From the NCBI GenBank assembly GCA_023653055.1, contig JAMNXR010000005.1, positions 62,001-126,000 on the forward strand: a DNA stretch of 64,000 bases, in the 5' to 3' direction. The position numbers and the translations under genes are program-made. Shown here in pieces: positions 1-8,727 of this stretch. A model generated the notes under the pieces. It worked only from the letters and a program-made list of their open reading frames with translations. It had not been told where the DNA came from and ran no database searches. This DNA is from Burkholderiaceae bacterium (GTDB taxonomy: Bacteria > Pseudomonadota > Gammaproteobacteria > Burkholderiales > Burkholderiaceae_B). Position 1 is the first letter of the stretch, and each line of letters begins with the position of its first letter.

Positions 1-36
1 GGTAAAGAGCTCAACAAGCAGGGGACGCATGATCAT
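1..36 (-). CDS. glyS: Glycine--tRNA ligase beta subunit, N-terminal fragment
   Basis: Only the first 12 codons lie in the window; the gene continues beyond position 1. The reading begins [12 protein letters not shown], and PLLVEL is typical of the start of GlyS. The ATG at 36 overlaps the glyQ stop as ATGA, and an AGGGG motif lies 7 nt upstream, so I prefer it to the in-frame ATG at 30. GlyS forms the alpha2beta2 glycyl-tRNA synthetase with GlyQ and carries the tRNA-binding part. Identification rests on the short sequence plus the glyQ neighbour. Confidence 0.8.
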   Translation of the reverse strand, partial: MIMRPLLVELFT

Positions 37-935
37 GACTGAGCCCCTTGTGTGGCGTGCAACATGGGGAACCCTAATTTTTCGCGAGATTCGTAATAGG
101 CCTTCGCGACGGCGCGTGACAGGTTGCGGATACGTCCGATGTAGGCGGCACGCTCCGTCACGCTAATCGCACCGCGCGCATCGAGCATGTTGAAGGTATG
201 GGCCGCTTTTAGCGTTGCCTCGTACGCGGGCAGCGCGAGCGGGACTTCCATCAGGTGCTTGGCCAAGGTCTCAAAATCCGTGAAATGTCTAAATAAGGTT
301 TCGGCGTCTGAGTGCTCAAAGTTATAGGTGGACTGCTCGACTTCGTTTTGATGAAATACGTCGCGATACAGCACGCGTCCGTTCGGGCCATCCGTCCAGA
401 CCAGGTCATAGACGCTTTCAACGCCTTGCAGGTACATCGCCAGGCGTTCGAGTCCGTACGTGATTTCACCTGTGGTTGGAGTGCAGTCCAGGCCGCCTAC
501 TTGTTGAAAATAGGTGAATTGGGTGACTTCCATGCCGTTGAGCCAGACTTCCCAGCCGAGGCCCCAGGCACCCAGGGTGGGGTTTTCCCAGTCGTCCTCG
601 ACAAAACGGACATCATGCTCGGTTGGACGGATGCCGAGTGCTTCGAGCGAGCCAATGTAGAGATCCAAGATATTTGGTGGCGCGGGCTTGAGTACCACTT
701 GGTATTGATAGTAGTGCTGCAGACGGTTTGGATTTTCGCCATAACGACCGTCTTTGGGGCGTCGCGAGGGCTGCACATAGGCTGCGCGCCAGGGCTCAGG
801 ACCAATTGCCCGCAAAAAGGTCGCTGTATGCGAGGTACCCGCACCGACCTCCATGTCATAGGGTTGGAGCAGGGCACAACCCTGTTGATCCCAATACTCT
901 TGCAAGCGCAGGATAATTTGCTGAAAAGTGATCAT
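33..935 (-). CDS. glyQ: Glycine--tRNA ligase alpha subunit
   Basis: 300 residues, the usual length for GlyQ. It is the catalytic subunit of the bacterial alpha2beta2 glycyl-tRNA synthetase, which activates glycine with ATP and charges tRNA-Gly in the cytoplasm. The N-terminus [15 protein letters not shown], the segment [20 protein letters not shown] near residues 24-43 and [19 protein letters not shown] are hallmark GlyQ sequence. The gene overlaps glyS by ATGA, so the subunits are translationally coupled. Its start lies 167 bp from the divergent enoyl-CoA hydratase gene, so both promoters must lie in that gap; I see no strong consensus promoter there. Confidence 0.97.
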   Translation of the reverse strand: MITFQQIILRLQEYWDQQGCALLQPYDMEVGAGTSHTATFLRAIGPEPWRAAYVQPSRRPKDGRYGENPNRLQHYYQYQVVLKPAPPNILDLYIGSLEALGIRPTEHDVRFVEDDWENPTLGAWGLGWEVWLNGMEVTQFTYFQQVGGLDCTPTTGEITYGLERLAMYLQGVESVYDLVWTDGPNGRVLYRDVFHQNEVEQSTYNFEHSDAETLFRHFTDFETLAKHLMEVPLALPAYEATLKAAHTFNMLDARGAISVTERAAYIGRIRNLSRAVAKAYYESREKLGFPMLHATQGAQS

Positions 936-1102
936 GAAAATTTGAAGGCAATAAGGGCGAAATAAGACTGCATTTTAGCTTGGGGGCGGGGTGTATGGTG
1001 ACGGGCCACGGGTTCAAGTGACTGTTTGGGCGCGAATCGCCTATGATTTAAGAAATCTTGTCATTTTTAATGAATTATTTGCCTTTTTCCCAAGGAGCAC
1101 CC

Positions 1103-1870
1103 ATGTCCAGTTTGGTTAGCGTGGATTTCACTGACGGCATCCTGATTATTACGATTAACCGCCCTGAGGCGCGAAATGCCATTAGTTATGACACTGCGCA
1201 GCAGTTATCGGCCGCCTTTGACGAAATGGATGCGAGACAAGATGTACGGATCGGCATTTTGACCGGTGCAGGCGGCACATTCAGTTCCGGCATGGACTTA
1301 AAGGACTTCGCCAAAACGCGTAAGCGCTCTGCAGTCGAAGGCAAGGGATTTGGAGGACTCAATGAGGCTCCCCCAAAAAAACCGCTGATCGCAGCCGTCG
1401 AAGGCTATGCGGTAGCAGGTGGGTTTGAAATGGTGCTGGCCTGCGATCTGATTGTGGCCGCCAATAATGCGAATTTTGGTTTGCCCGAGGTCAAGCGCGG
1501 CTTGGTCGCAGGCGCTGGTGGTTTGGTACGTTTGCCCCGTCAGATTCCGTATCACATCGCCATGGAGGTCTTGCTGACAGGCGACATGCTGTCTGCTGAG
1601 CGTGCCCATCAGTTTGGGCTTGTCAACGTGATGACCGATCCTGGCCAGGCTTTATCTGAGGCGATCAAGCTGGCCCGCCGAATCTGCGAAAATGGCCCTT
1701 TAGCGATTCAGACCGTCAAGCACGTGGTGAACAAAGGGCTGGATTTTCCGGCTGCCGATATGTTTGATCTACAGCGTCCGTTGATCGAGCACATTTTTAT
1801 GTCTGAAGACGCCAAAGAAGGTGCGACGGCCTTTGCTGAAAAACGCAAGCCCGTTTGGCAAAGTAAATAA
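1103..1870 (+). CDS. Enoyl-CoA hydratase/isomerase (crotonase) family protein
   Basis: 255 residues, typical of crotonases, which add water across or isomerise 2-enoyl-CoA in fatty or organic acid breakdown. I chose the ATG at 1103 because AAGGAG lies 5 nt upstream; an in-frame ATG at 1058 would add 15 residues with no ribosome site. The oxyanion-hole region GGTFSSGMDL is near residues 58-67. Both glutamates used by classical hydratases are present, E109 in AGGFEM and E129 in LPEV, which favours hydratase over isomerase activity. The exact substrate is unknown. The gene lies 74 bp upstream of fumarase and could be co-transcribed with it. Confidence 0.9.
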   Translation: MSSLVSVDFTDGILIITINRPEARNAISYDTAQQLSAAFDEMDARQDVRIGILTGAGGTFSSGMDLKDFAKTRKRSAVEGKGFGGLNEAPPKKPLIAAVEGYAVAGGFEMVLACDLIVAANNANFGLPEVKRGLVAGAGGLVRLPRQIPYHIAMEVLLTGDMLSAERAHQFGLVNVMTDPGQALSEAIKLARRICENGPLAIQTVKHVVNKGLDFPAADMFDLQRPLIEHIFMSEDAKEGATAFAEKRKPVWQSK

Positions 1871-1944
1871 ATCTGATTTCAGGATCTAATTTTTTCTATT
1901 GCAATATCGTTTTTTCATACATCGAAACACAGATAGGGTTCTCT

Positions 1945-3468
1945 ATGTCCATCACTATTCAAGAAGAAGATTTCGTCAGTTCGATCGCCGATGCGATCCA
2001 GTTCATTAGCTACTACCACCCCGCTGACTACATCAAGCATTTGGCTCGGGCCTATGAGCGTGAGGAAAGTCCTGCTGCGAAGGATGCGATTGCGCAGATT
2101 TTGACAAACTCGCGCATGAGTGCGGAGGGACGTCGACCCATTTGTCAGGATACGGGCATCGTCAACGTCTTTTTGAAAATCGGTATGGACGTGCGGTTCA
2201 ACTCTAAATTGAGTATTCAAGAGTTGTGCGACAAGGGCGTGAGCCGTGGCTATCTCAATCCTGAAAATCCCTTGCGTGCATCGGTGTTGGACGATCCTAT
2301 TTTCTTGCGTAAAAACACCAAAGACAATACGCCCTGTATCGTCAATGTCGAACTGGTTCAGGGCGACACTGTTGATGTGCAGGTGGCTGCCAAAGGTGGC
2401 GGTTCGGAAAATAAGTCCAAGCTTGCTATGTTGAATCCTAACGATTCGATCGTGGACTGGGTCTTGAAAACTGTGCCAACGATGGGGGCGGGCTGGTGTC
2501 CTCCAGGGATGCTCGGCATTGGTGTAGGCGGCACAGCAGAAAAGGCGGTGCTGATGGCTAAGCACTCACTGATGCAAGACTTGGATATGTACGAACTGCT
2601 TGAGCGCGGTCCAAGTAACAAGCTTGAAGAACTGCGGATTGAGATCTATCAAAAGGTCAACGCGCTGGGTATTGGTGCTCAGGGCTTGGGTGGATTGACG
2701 ACTGTGCTTGACGTGAAGATCGAGACTTTCGCGACACACGCAGCTTCGTTCCCCGTTGCCATGATTCCAAACTGTGCTGCGACACGCCATGCGCATTTTG
2801 TGCTGGATGGTTCGGGTCCTGCGCATTTGCATCGTCCTTCGTTATCGGACTGGCCGGATGTGCATTGGGCGCCAGACTACAAATCGTCGAAGCAAGTGGA
2901 TCTCAACACGCTCACGCGCGAAGAAGTCGCGAGCTGGAAACCAGGTCAAACGTTGTTGCTCAACGGCAAAATGTTGACGGGTCGCGATGCCGCACACAAG
3001 CGCATTCAGGATATGTTGGCTAAGGGTGAGCCTTTGCCGGTCGACTTCCACGGCAAGATGATTTACTACGTGGGTCCTGTTGATCCAGTCGGTGATGAGG
3101 TGGTTGGGCCTGCGGGTCCGACAACGTCGACACGCATGGATAAGTTTACCGACATGATGCTGGAAAAGACGGGCTTGTTTGCCATGATTGGTAAGGCTGA
3201 GCGTGGTCCTGCAACCATTGATTCGATTCGCAAGCATCAGTCTGCGTATTTGATGGCGGTGGGGGGGGCAGCTTACTTGGTTTCTAAAGCGATTCGTGGT
3301 GCCAAGGTGATTGGTTTTGAGGACCTTGGTATGGAGGCGATCTATGAGTTTGATGTTGTGGATATGCCTGTGACGGTGGCGGTAGATTCTAAGGGTTCTT
3401 CGGTGCACACGACGGGGCCTAAGGAGTGGTCGGCTAAGATTGCTGGGATTCCTGTGGTGGTGGGTTAA
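1945..3468 (+). CDS. Fumarate hydratase, class I (iron-sulfur)
   Basis: 507 residues, matching the oxygen-sensitive [4Fe-4S] class I fumarases (FumA/FumB type) that interconvert fumarate and malate in the TCA cycle. The protein has the alpha-type domain first, with RRPICQDTGIVNVFLKIG, GSENKSKLAMLNP and GIGVGGTAEKAVLMAKHSL, then the beta-type domain with GPTTSTRMDKFTDMMLEKTG and GGAAYLVSKAIRGAKVIGFE. Cysteines for the cluster are present, including the one in CQDTG. L-tartrate dehydratases share this fold, so a related hydroxy-acid dehydratase cannot be fully excluded, but the fused single chain favours fumarase. Confidence 0.93.
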   Translation: MSITIQEEDFVSSIADAIQFISYYHPADYIKHLARAYEREESPAAKDAIAQILTNSRMSAEGRRPICQDTGIVNVFLKIGMDVRFNSKLSIQELCDKGVSRGYLNPENPLRASVLDDPIFLRKNTKDNTPCIVNVELVQGDTVDVQVAAKGGGSENKSKLAMLNPNDSIVDWVLKTVPTMGAGWCPPGMLGIGVGGTAEKAVLMAKHSLMQDLDMYELLERGPSNKLEELRIEIYQKVNALGIGAQGLGGLTTVLDVKIETFATHAASFPVAMIPNCAATRHAHFVLDGSGPAHLHRPSLSDWPDVHWAPDYKSSKQVDLNTLTREEVASWKPGQTLLLNGKMLTGRDAAHKRIQDMLAKGEPLPVDFHGKMIYYVGPVDPVGDEVVGPAGPTTSTRMDKFTDMMLEKTGLFAMIGKAERGPATIDSIRKHQSAYLMAVGGAAYLVSKAIRGAKVIGFEDLGMEAIYEFDVVDMPVTVAVDSKGSSVHTTGPKEWSAKIAGIPVVVG

Positions 3469-3482
3469 GTTGACGTGATGCG

Positions 3483-3670
3483 CGCAGACGAGCGGCAGGA
3501 TGCCCGAGCCGCTCGTTTTCTCGGCCTGCTTCGCAGGCTACCCTCTGGCCTTTTGATTTGACGGCGACGCCCTAACTCGCTTCGCTCAGACAGGGGCGTC
3601 TTTCTCTGTCAAATCTGCAAGACCTTCGGCTCGAAAGAGAGCGGCTCGGGCATCCTGCCGCTCGCCTGCG
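3483..3670. repeat. Large nested inverted repeat between convergent genes
   Basis: A 25-nt arm at 3490-3514 (begins GAGCGGCAGGATG) is repeated as an exact reverse complement at 3639-3663, and the match extends imperfectly on the outer side to about 3483 and 3670. Nested inside are a second pair (GATTTGAC 3555-3562 with GTCAAATC 3608-3615) and a third (GACGCCC 3566-3572 with GGGCGTC 3594-3600). A separate 6-bp hairpin, GCCTGC/GCAGGC, sits at 3524-3538. It lies between the convergent fumarase and acyl-CoA synthetase genes. It may terminate both transcripts or be an interspersed REP-like element; neither is proven and there is no long T-tract. Confidence 0.85.
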
Positions 3671-3735
3671 CTCTGAGCCGTTTAGGGATGCGAGGCTTGA
3701 TTTAACTTAAGCGCTCTGGGCTGCAGCGTGTGGAT

Positions 3736-5376
3736 TTATAGCTGCGACTGGTTTGTCTCTAGTTTCTGTTGTGCCATTTCTCTTAGTTTGACGCGTTGGA
3801 ACTTGTCTCCATTGGCGCTTGCTGTGGAGGGAAAGGCGTCGATGAACCAGAGATGAGCGGGGACTTTGAAGGCGGCGAGTTGTTTGGAGAGTCTGTTCAG
3901 AATGACTTGGGGGTCGCTTGTTTCGCTGTTCGTATGATTGCTGTTCGGGCCTGCTGCAATTGCAAACGCGACGGGTCTGAGTTGGCCTTTGATTTCAATG
4001 CCGACGACTTGTGCGCTTTTGATTTCAGGTTGCTCGGCGAGGACCTGTTCAATTTCAGTCGGATCAACGAGGAAGCCGCCTAGTCGCATGGTGTCGCCCA
4101 TTCGGGACTGATAGACAAAGCTGCCATCAGTCCTGACATAACCGAGATCGCCTGTTTTAAAAAAGCCATCTTCTGTGAAGGCTTCTTGGGTGGCGAGTGG
4201 GTTGTTGAAATATCCTTTGAACAAGGTCGGAGAGTGTATTTCCAGCTCGCCTGAGACGCCTGGTGCGCAGATGGCGCCAGAGTCTGGGTCGCTGGCGCGC
4301 ACACGCGCAAGTTCGCCTGCTGCGGGATAGCCGCCACCGAGCGCGCGTTCCTCGATGGGCATGTCAGACTTTTGTAGGGAGAATAGAGCCATCACTTCGC
4401 TCGAGCCGTATAAACCCCGCATAGGAATGCCGCGTGGAATCAATGCTTTTGCCAGATCAATGAAACGGGGGCTAAAGGATGCGAAGCCAAAGGTTTTCAA
4501 GGAGGGAAAGGGCGTTGGCTCCGCATGCTCGACTAGGCGACGCAACATTTCGTCGCTGCCAAACATATGGGTGATTTGTTGCTCTTTGATCAGTGCAGCA
4601 GCCGTGTGACCATCAAAGAAATCCATCATTACAACCGGCATGCCGGCGGCAATCGCACCGAGCACGCTATTCAAGCCGAAGACACCGCAAAGCGGCAGTG
4701 CCGCGAGTAGCTTGTTGCCCGATTCTCCAAAGTGGTAACCCGAGGCGACTTGGTGAGCATGTTCGCTGAGGGTGCGTTGCGTGTGCATGACAAGCTTAGG
4801 CCCCTTGGTAGTGCCTGAGGTTGTAAAGAACGCGACATTTCGATCAGCAAGTACGCTTGTGTCTACTGCGTCATTAGCAAAATGATCGTCTACCAATGAT
4901 GTGGGATTGAACGCTATGACGCGACGGTCAAGTAGGTGAGTTGGTGTCGAGGCATCTGCGTCCAGCATGATGACGCGTTTTAAATGGTTGAGCACCTGAG
5001 CATCAACATCTTTCACGACTGCAGCGAAATCGATCTTTTTAAAATTGAGCTGCAGAATCAGTGTCGTGGCCTGTGCGTTGGTCAAAATATATTGCAACTC
5101 ATGCGCGCGATATTTTGTATTGACGGCGACAAGTGTGGCGCCGATTTTGGCGAGTGCAAAAAGCAGGACGAGCCACTCTTTGCGATTGACCAGCCAAACG
5201 GCGACATGATCACCGGGTTGAATGCCTTGCTGGAGCAGCCAGACGGCTGTGTGATGGACGTGATGGTCAAACTGTGTGTAACTTACAGTTTGACCCTCTT
5301 GGACGAGCATAGTGGCGTTTGGGTGACGCGCTAGATGTTCTTGGTAAATTGTGAACAACGACCCCGCATGCAACAT
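3736..5376 (-). CDS. AMP-dependent acyl-CoA synthetase/ligase
   Basis: 546 residues of the ANL superfamily, which makes acyl-AMP from a carboxylic acid and ATP and then transfers the acyl group to CoA. The P-loop TSGTTKGPK is near residues 186-194, followed by YGSSEV and the hinge region KTGDLGYVRTDGS. NGDKFQRVKL near the C-terminus holds the catalytic lysine. I chose the ATG at 5376, one base after the livF stop; the longer ORF to 5433 would overlap livF. It is the last gene of the transport operon, so it probably activates the imported acid. The acid is not identifiable; benzoate, phenylacetate, medium-chain and similar substrates are all possible. Confidence 0.88.
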   Translation of the reverse strand: MLHAGSLFTIYQEHLARHPNATMLVQEGQTVSYTQFDHHVHHTAVWLLQQGIQPGDHVAVWLVNRKEWLVLLFALAKIGATLVAVNTKYRAHELQYILTNAQATTLILQLNFKKIDFAAVVKDVDAQVLNHLKRVIMLDADASTPTHLLDRRVIAFNPTSLVDDHFANDAVDTSVLADRNVAFFTTSGTTKGPKLVMHTQRTLSEHAHQVASGYHFGESGNKLLAALPLCGVFGLNSVLGAIAAGMPVVMMDFFDGHTAAALIKEQQITHMFGSDEMLRRLVEHAEPTPFPSLKTFGFASFSPRFIDLAKALIPRGIPMRGLYGSSEVMALFSLQKSDMPIEERALGGGYPAAGELARVRASDPDSGAICAPGVSGELEIHSPTLFKGYFNNPLATQEAFTEDGFFKTGDLGYVRTDGSFVYQSRMGDTMRLGGFLVDPTEIEQVLAEQPEIKSAQVVGIEIKGQLRPVAFAIAAGPNSNHTNSETSDPQVILNRLSKQLAAFKVPAHLWFIDAFPSTASANGDKFQRVKLREMAQQKLETNQSQL

Positions 5377-5377
5377 A

Positions 5378-6094
5378 TCAATACAGTTCCATGAGTTCTG
5401 TATTATTACTGAACGCTTCAGGTGAGCCTTCACGAATGATTTGGCCTGATTTCATGACGATGACACGATCAGAAATCTTGAGTGCTTCACGAACGTTCTG
5501 TTCAACAATCAAAATTGACATCTTGCGCTCTTGTTGAAGCGCGCGGAGTGGTCCCGCCAAGTCTTGAAATAATTTCGGCGCCAGGCCAATCGATGGTTCA
5601 TCGAGCAGCAGGCAGCGAGGTTGACTCAAGAGTGCGCGGCCGAGAGAGACCATTTGTTGTTGTCCTCCCGAAAGCGTTCCTGCGCGTTGTGTATAAAACT
5701 TTTTAATCATGGGCAATACATTCATAACCCACTCGAGTCTGGCGGACTGTTCGCAGGTCGGGATATTGTTCGCCCAAAAGCCAAGCTTCATGATTTCGGC
5801 AACGGTCAAACCGGGAAATACGCCACGACCCTCTGGAACCAGCGCGATACCGGCGGCACTGAGTACTCTTGGATCGGGTTTGGTGATGGATGTGCCTTCG
5901 AGTGTGATGGACCCGTGCTCAAGAGGAACGAGTCCAAACAAGGCTTTGAGAAGTGTGGATTTGCCTGCGCCATTGTGACCGATCAAACATAAGACTTCGT
6001 TATGTTGGAGGCTGACATTAAAGTCTTCTAGTACGGGTCTGCCGCCATAGCCAACACGTAGATTTTTAGCTTCAAGAAATGGACCCTGGCTCAT
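5378..6094 (-). CDS. Liv-type ABC transporter ATP-binding protein (LivF-like)
   Basis: 238 residues with Walker A GHNGAGKST at 39-47, the signature LSGGQQQM and Walker B LLLDEPSIGL. It is the second ATPase of a branched-chain amino acid (HAAT) family importer and acts at the inner face of the membrane. Its ATG overlaps the livG stop as ATGA and its stop lies one base before the acyl-CoA synthetase start. Liv-type systems in Burkholderiales transport many amides, aromatic acids and dicarboxylates besides amino acids. Given the catabolic neighbours, I infer an organic acid rather than leucine as substrate. Confidence 0.93.
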   Translation of the reverse strand: MSQGPFLEAKNLRVGYGGRPVLEDFNVSLQHNEVLCLIGHNGAGKSTLLKALFGLVPLEHGSITLEGTSITKPDPRVLSAAGIALVPEGRGVFPGLTVAEIMKLGFWANNIPTCEQSARLEWVMNVLPMIKKFYTQRAGTLSGGQQQMVSLGRALLSQPRCLLLDEPSIGLAPKLFQDLAGPLRALQQERKMSILIVEQNVREALKISDRVIVMKSGQIIREGSPEAFSNNTELMELY

Positions 6095-6891
6095 GAGCGG
6101 TCTCCAAAATAAATAGCCGCTAGATGCGGATCTTTGAGAATGTCCTGAGAACTGCCTTGTGCCAGAAGTTTGCCTTGATCCAGAAAGGCGACACGGTCTG
6201 AGAGCTTAATCACGATATCCAGATTGTGCTCAATGATGCAGATGGTGATGCCGCGTTTGGCATAGTTTCGCAATAGTGATACGAAGCGTTCAAACGAGCG
6301 TGGGTCCAGTCCGGAGGCAGGCTCGTCAAGTAACCAAAGTTTGGCTTCACTCGCCATGATGCGGGCTAGGCTCAGGAACTTTCTTTCTGCATACGCCAGA
6401 TCAACCGCACGTTCATTACGTTTGTCGCTGAGCTGCGTTTCCTCAAGGATCTCGGTGACTCTGCGCTCCGCGGCTTCTTTGCCTCCTTGCCACAGCCAAC
6501 TGCTTCGCTCCATCACCGTCATAATGTTTTCTTCGACGGTCATTTGGTTAAAGAGGCGCAAGTCCTGAAACGTGCGTGCAATACCCATGCGCGCAATCTG
6601 CCAAGGTTCAAAGCCTTTGAGCGGCTTGCCGAGCCAGTGCACGGATCCGCTCGTCGGAATGAGGTGGCCCGTAATCAAGTTAAAGAGAGTCGTTTTTCCT
6701 GCGCCGTTTGGGCCGACGAGCGTTGTGATGACACCGGCTGGCAAGTCCATGGTGACATCGGAAATTGCTTGAAGCCCACCAAAATTTTTATTAATGGCAC
6801 GGATTTCAAGCAGAATTTCTTGAGGTGCGTGATTTACAGGTGCAGCCTGAGCGTCAGTATTGTTAAAGGTGGATGCAGTTGCGTTCGTCAT
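6091..6891 (-). CDS. Liv-type ABC transporter ATP-binding protein (LivG-like)
   Basis: 266 residues. It has an N-terminal extension of about 25 residues before the ABC domain, then Walker A GPNGAGKT and Walker B WLLDEPASGLDP. The usual LSGGQ signature is degenerate: the segment around LAYAERKFLSLARIM holds YAERK, as LivG-type ATPases often have YGxxR/K there. It pairs with the LivF-like protein to drive the LivH/LivM permease. ATGA overlaps link it to the genes on both sides, livM and livF. The function follows from family and context; the substrate is unknown. Confidence 0.92.
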   Translation of the reverse strand: MTNATASTFNNTDAQAAPVNHAPQEILLEIRAINKNFGGLQAISDVTMDLPAGVITTLVGPNGAGKTTLFNLITGHLIPTSGSVHWLGKPLKGFEPWQIARMGIARTFQDLRLFNQMTVEENIMTVMERSSWLWQGGKEAAERRVTEILEETQLSDKRNERAVDLAYAERKFLSLARIMASEAKLWLLDEPASGLDPRSFERFVSLLRNYAKRGITICIIEHNLDIVIKLSDRVAFLDQGKLLAQGSSQDILKDPHLAAIYFGDRS

Positions 6892-7772
6892 GCTACCTTC
6901 CCCTTTGTTCGCCCGCCCACAAGACCACCTGGTCTAAACATCATCAGTAGGACCATCGCGAGTCCATAAATGATTTGCTGAATCGTGCCGAGCTCAGAGG
7001 GTGGCAGAAAGGGAAGGTAGGTCAGGGCGGCAGGCAAAGACATCAGAATCGCTGCACCCACGATTGGCCCAAACAAAGTGCCTGTTCCGCCAATGATCAC
7101 CATCGCCATCAATAAAATCGACATTTCTAGCATGAAGCTTTCGGGGTTAATGAAGCTCATATAAAACGCATAAAGCGAACCGGCCACACCAGCCAGTCCT
7201 GCAGAAACGGCCACAGAAAGTGTTTTGACGGCATTGACATGCTTGCCATAGGTCTGCGCGGCAGATTCGCTATCTCGAATCGCCATCAGGCTTCGGCCAA
7301 AACTGCCTCGTACCAACAGCGCGGTGATGGCCAGGACTAACAAAAGAATCACCAGAGCGAGTGCAAGAAAAGCCGTGTCGTTATTAAAGACGTATCCGAA
7401 CAAATTAGGCCTTGGGATGCCTATCATGCCGCCGAGACCGCCCGTCACAGATTTCCATTCCGAAAAAATAGTGACGCCAATGACTTGCAAACCAAGCGAC
7501 GCGGCGACAAAGTATTCACCCCGGACCCGCAAGGCGGGGAGTGCGAGCGCCATTGAGAGTACGGCCGAAATCATTGCCGAAGCAAAGAGACATAGCAAGA
7601 GAGAGTCGGAGAAGTTCAATGCAATATAGGCGGTGGCATAGGCGCCCACGCCAAAGAACACGGCGTGTGCAAGAGAAAAGATCCCTGCATAGCCCATGAT
7701 GAAGTTCAGCGTCAGCGCAAGGATGCCGTTGATGCAAAAAAGGACAGCGATATTTTGTAGGTAGGCAATCAT
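6888..7772 (-). CDS. Liv-type ABC transporter permease (LivM-like)
   Basis: 294 residues, strongly hydrophobic, with about eight to ten predicted spans and the family motif LNFIMGYAGIFSLAHAVFFG near the N-terminus. It is an inner-membrane permease that forms a heterodimer with the LivH-like protein. I chose ATG 7772 (MIAYLQNI) because GAAGGA lies just upstream on the minus strand and the family aligns from there. The longer ORF to 7853 adds a cysteine-rich stretch that overlaps livH and looks spurious. The gap to livH is 13 nt. Confidence 0.92.
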   Translation of the reverse strand: MIAYLQNIAVLFCINGILALTLNFIMGYAGIFSLAHAVFFGVGAYATAYIALNFSDSLLLCLFASAMISAVLSMALALPALRVRGEYFVAASLGLQVIGVTIFSEWKSVTGGLGGMIGIPRPNLFGYVFNNDTAFLALALVILLLVLAITALLVRGSFGRSLMAIRDSESAAQTYGKHVNAVKTLSVAVSAGLAGVAGSLYAFYMSFINPESFMLEMSILLMAMVIIGGTGTLFGPIVGAAILMSLPAALTYLPFLPPSELGTIQQIIYGLAMVLLMMFRPGGLVGGRTKGKVA

Positions 7773-7785
7773 GTTGTGTCCTTCC

Positions 7786-8658
7786 TTAAGAAACTGTAGC
7801 TCGACCGTACACGCCACCGGGGCGGAACAGGATGAACAGGAACAAAATGACAAAGGTAACGGCTTCGCTCCACTGGGGATCGATAAAAGCTAAGCAAAGA
7901 TTTTCTGCGAGACCAAGAAGCAATCCAGCAACGGCAGCACCTTTTAAGCTGCCAACCCCGCCTACGATAGTCGCGGCGATGCTGATCAACATGACGTGAT
8001 TGCCCATAGATGGATTTAAGCCTGAGGTCGCGGCCGTCAAAATGGCAGCTGGGACGACTAAGACTGAACCAATAAGAAAAACATATTGAGAAAGTCGACG
8101 TGGTGTCAGACCGTACACTTCGATCAAGGCGGGATTTTCACCTAAGGCACGCAGTGCGATCCCCAAATTAGTACGCGTCAACAGCCATTGAAGCAGGGCA
8201 AAAGACACGATGGCACTCACAAGAACCGCGCCAGCGATGGGCGCGATAAAGAGGCCTGGAATGATTTCAAGGCTCTTGCTCAAAGGGGTGCTGACCGTTA
8301 CCATGCCGCGGCCAAAGGCGATCGAGATAACGTTCTGGACTACGATCGCTGCACCAAAAGAAGCGACAAACACTGTAAAGAACGAGCCCTCGTGACGCTG
8401 GATCACTGCGTAGACCCAGCGATCTAGCAGCACACCAAACAAACCTGCTGCTGCTGCTGAGGCGAGTGCCGCAAGCGGCCATGCCCAACCTAATACGACG
8501 TAACATTCATAAAAAATAAAACCAGCGATCGTAAACGTCGCGCCATGCGCGGCATGAAAAATGCGGGTCATGCCGAAGATCAGCGAGAACCCAGCCGCAA
8601 CCAGAGCGTAGAGCGCACCGGTTTGCAGCCCATTGGCTAACAATTGGGCAAACAGCAT
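7786..8658 (-). CDS. Liv-type ABC transporter permease (LivH-like)
   Basis: 290 residues, hydrophobic throughout, starting MLFAQLLANGLQTGALYALV and continuing with GFSLIFGMTRIFHAAHG, the LivH family N-terminal signature. I prefer ATG 8658 to the longer ORF at 8700, whose additional residues lie in the hairpin-bearing spacer after the binding-protein gene. It forms the second half of the transmembrane channel. It is followed closely by livM, then livG and livF, so all components of the importer are present. Confidence 0.92.
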   Translation of the reverse strand: MLFAQLLANGLQTGALYALVAAGFSLIFGMTRIFHAAHGATFTIAGFIFYECYVVLGWAWPLAALASAAAAGLFGVLLDRWVYAVIQRHEGSFFTVFVASFGAAIVVQNVISIAFGRGMVTVSTPLSKSLEIIPGLFIAPIAGAVLVSAIVSFALLQWLLTRTNLGIALRALGENPALIEVYGLTPRRLSQYVFLIGSVLVVPAAILTAATSGLNPSMGNHVMLISIAATIVGGVGSLKGAAVAGLLLGLAENLCLAFIDPQWSEAVTFVILFLFILFRPGGVYGRATVS

Positions 8659-8689
8659 GAGACAGTTTCCTATTGAGACATACGAAGGA

Positions 8690-8710
8690 CGCGTGGACAA
8701 CGCCCACGCG
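8690..8710 (-). promoter_or_regulatory. Intercistronic hairpin between binding protein and permease genes
   Basis: CGCGTGG at 8690-8696 pairs perfectly with CCACGCG at 8704-8710 across a 7-nt loop. It lies in the 69-bp spacer between the substrate-binding protein gene and livH. There is no T-tract on the transcript side, so it does not look like a simple terminator. Hairpins here commonly protect the upstream binding-protein mRNA from 3' decay so that receptor is made in excess over permease. That role is inferred. Confidence 0.55.
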
Positions 8711-8727
8711 ACAACCGACTCGTTTTC

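Noticed and set aside
312-965. A 217-codon open frame antisense to glyQ
   Set aside because: It lies wholly in the shadow of a certain gene, has no family signature and reflects the codon pattern of glyQ.
3261-3268. G8 homopolymer in the fumarase gene
   Set aside because: It encodes part of the conserved VGGAAYL segment of a housekeeping enzyme, so phase variation is unlikely.
1915-3408. Long antisense open frames (216 and 188 codons) opposite the fumarase gene
   Set aside because: They are rich in H, R and C as expected from reading a coding strand backwards and have no plausible ribosome sites.
5376-5433. Longer N-terminus for the acyl-CoA synthetase
   Set aside because: The additional 19 residues overlap livF and do not resemble the family; the ATG at 5376 fits the operon spacing.
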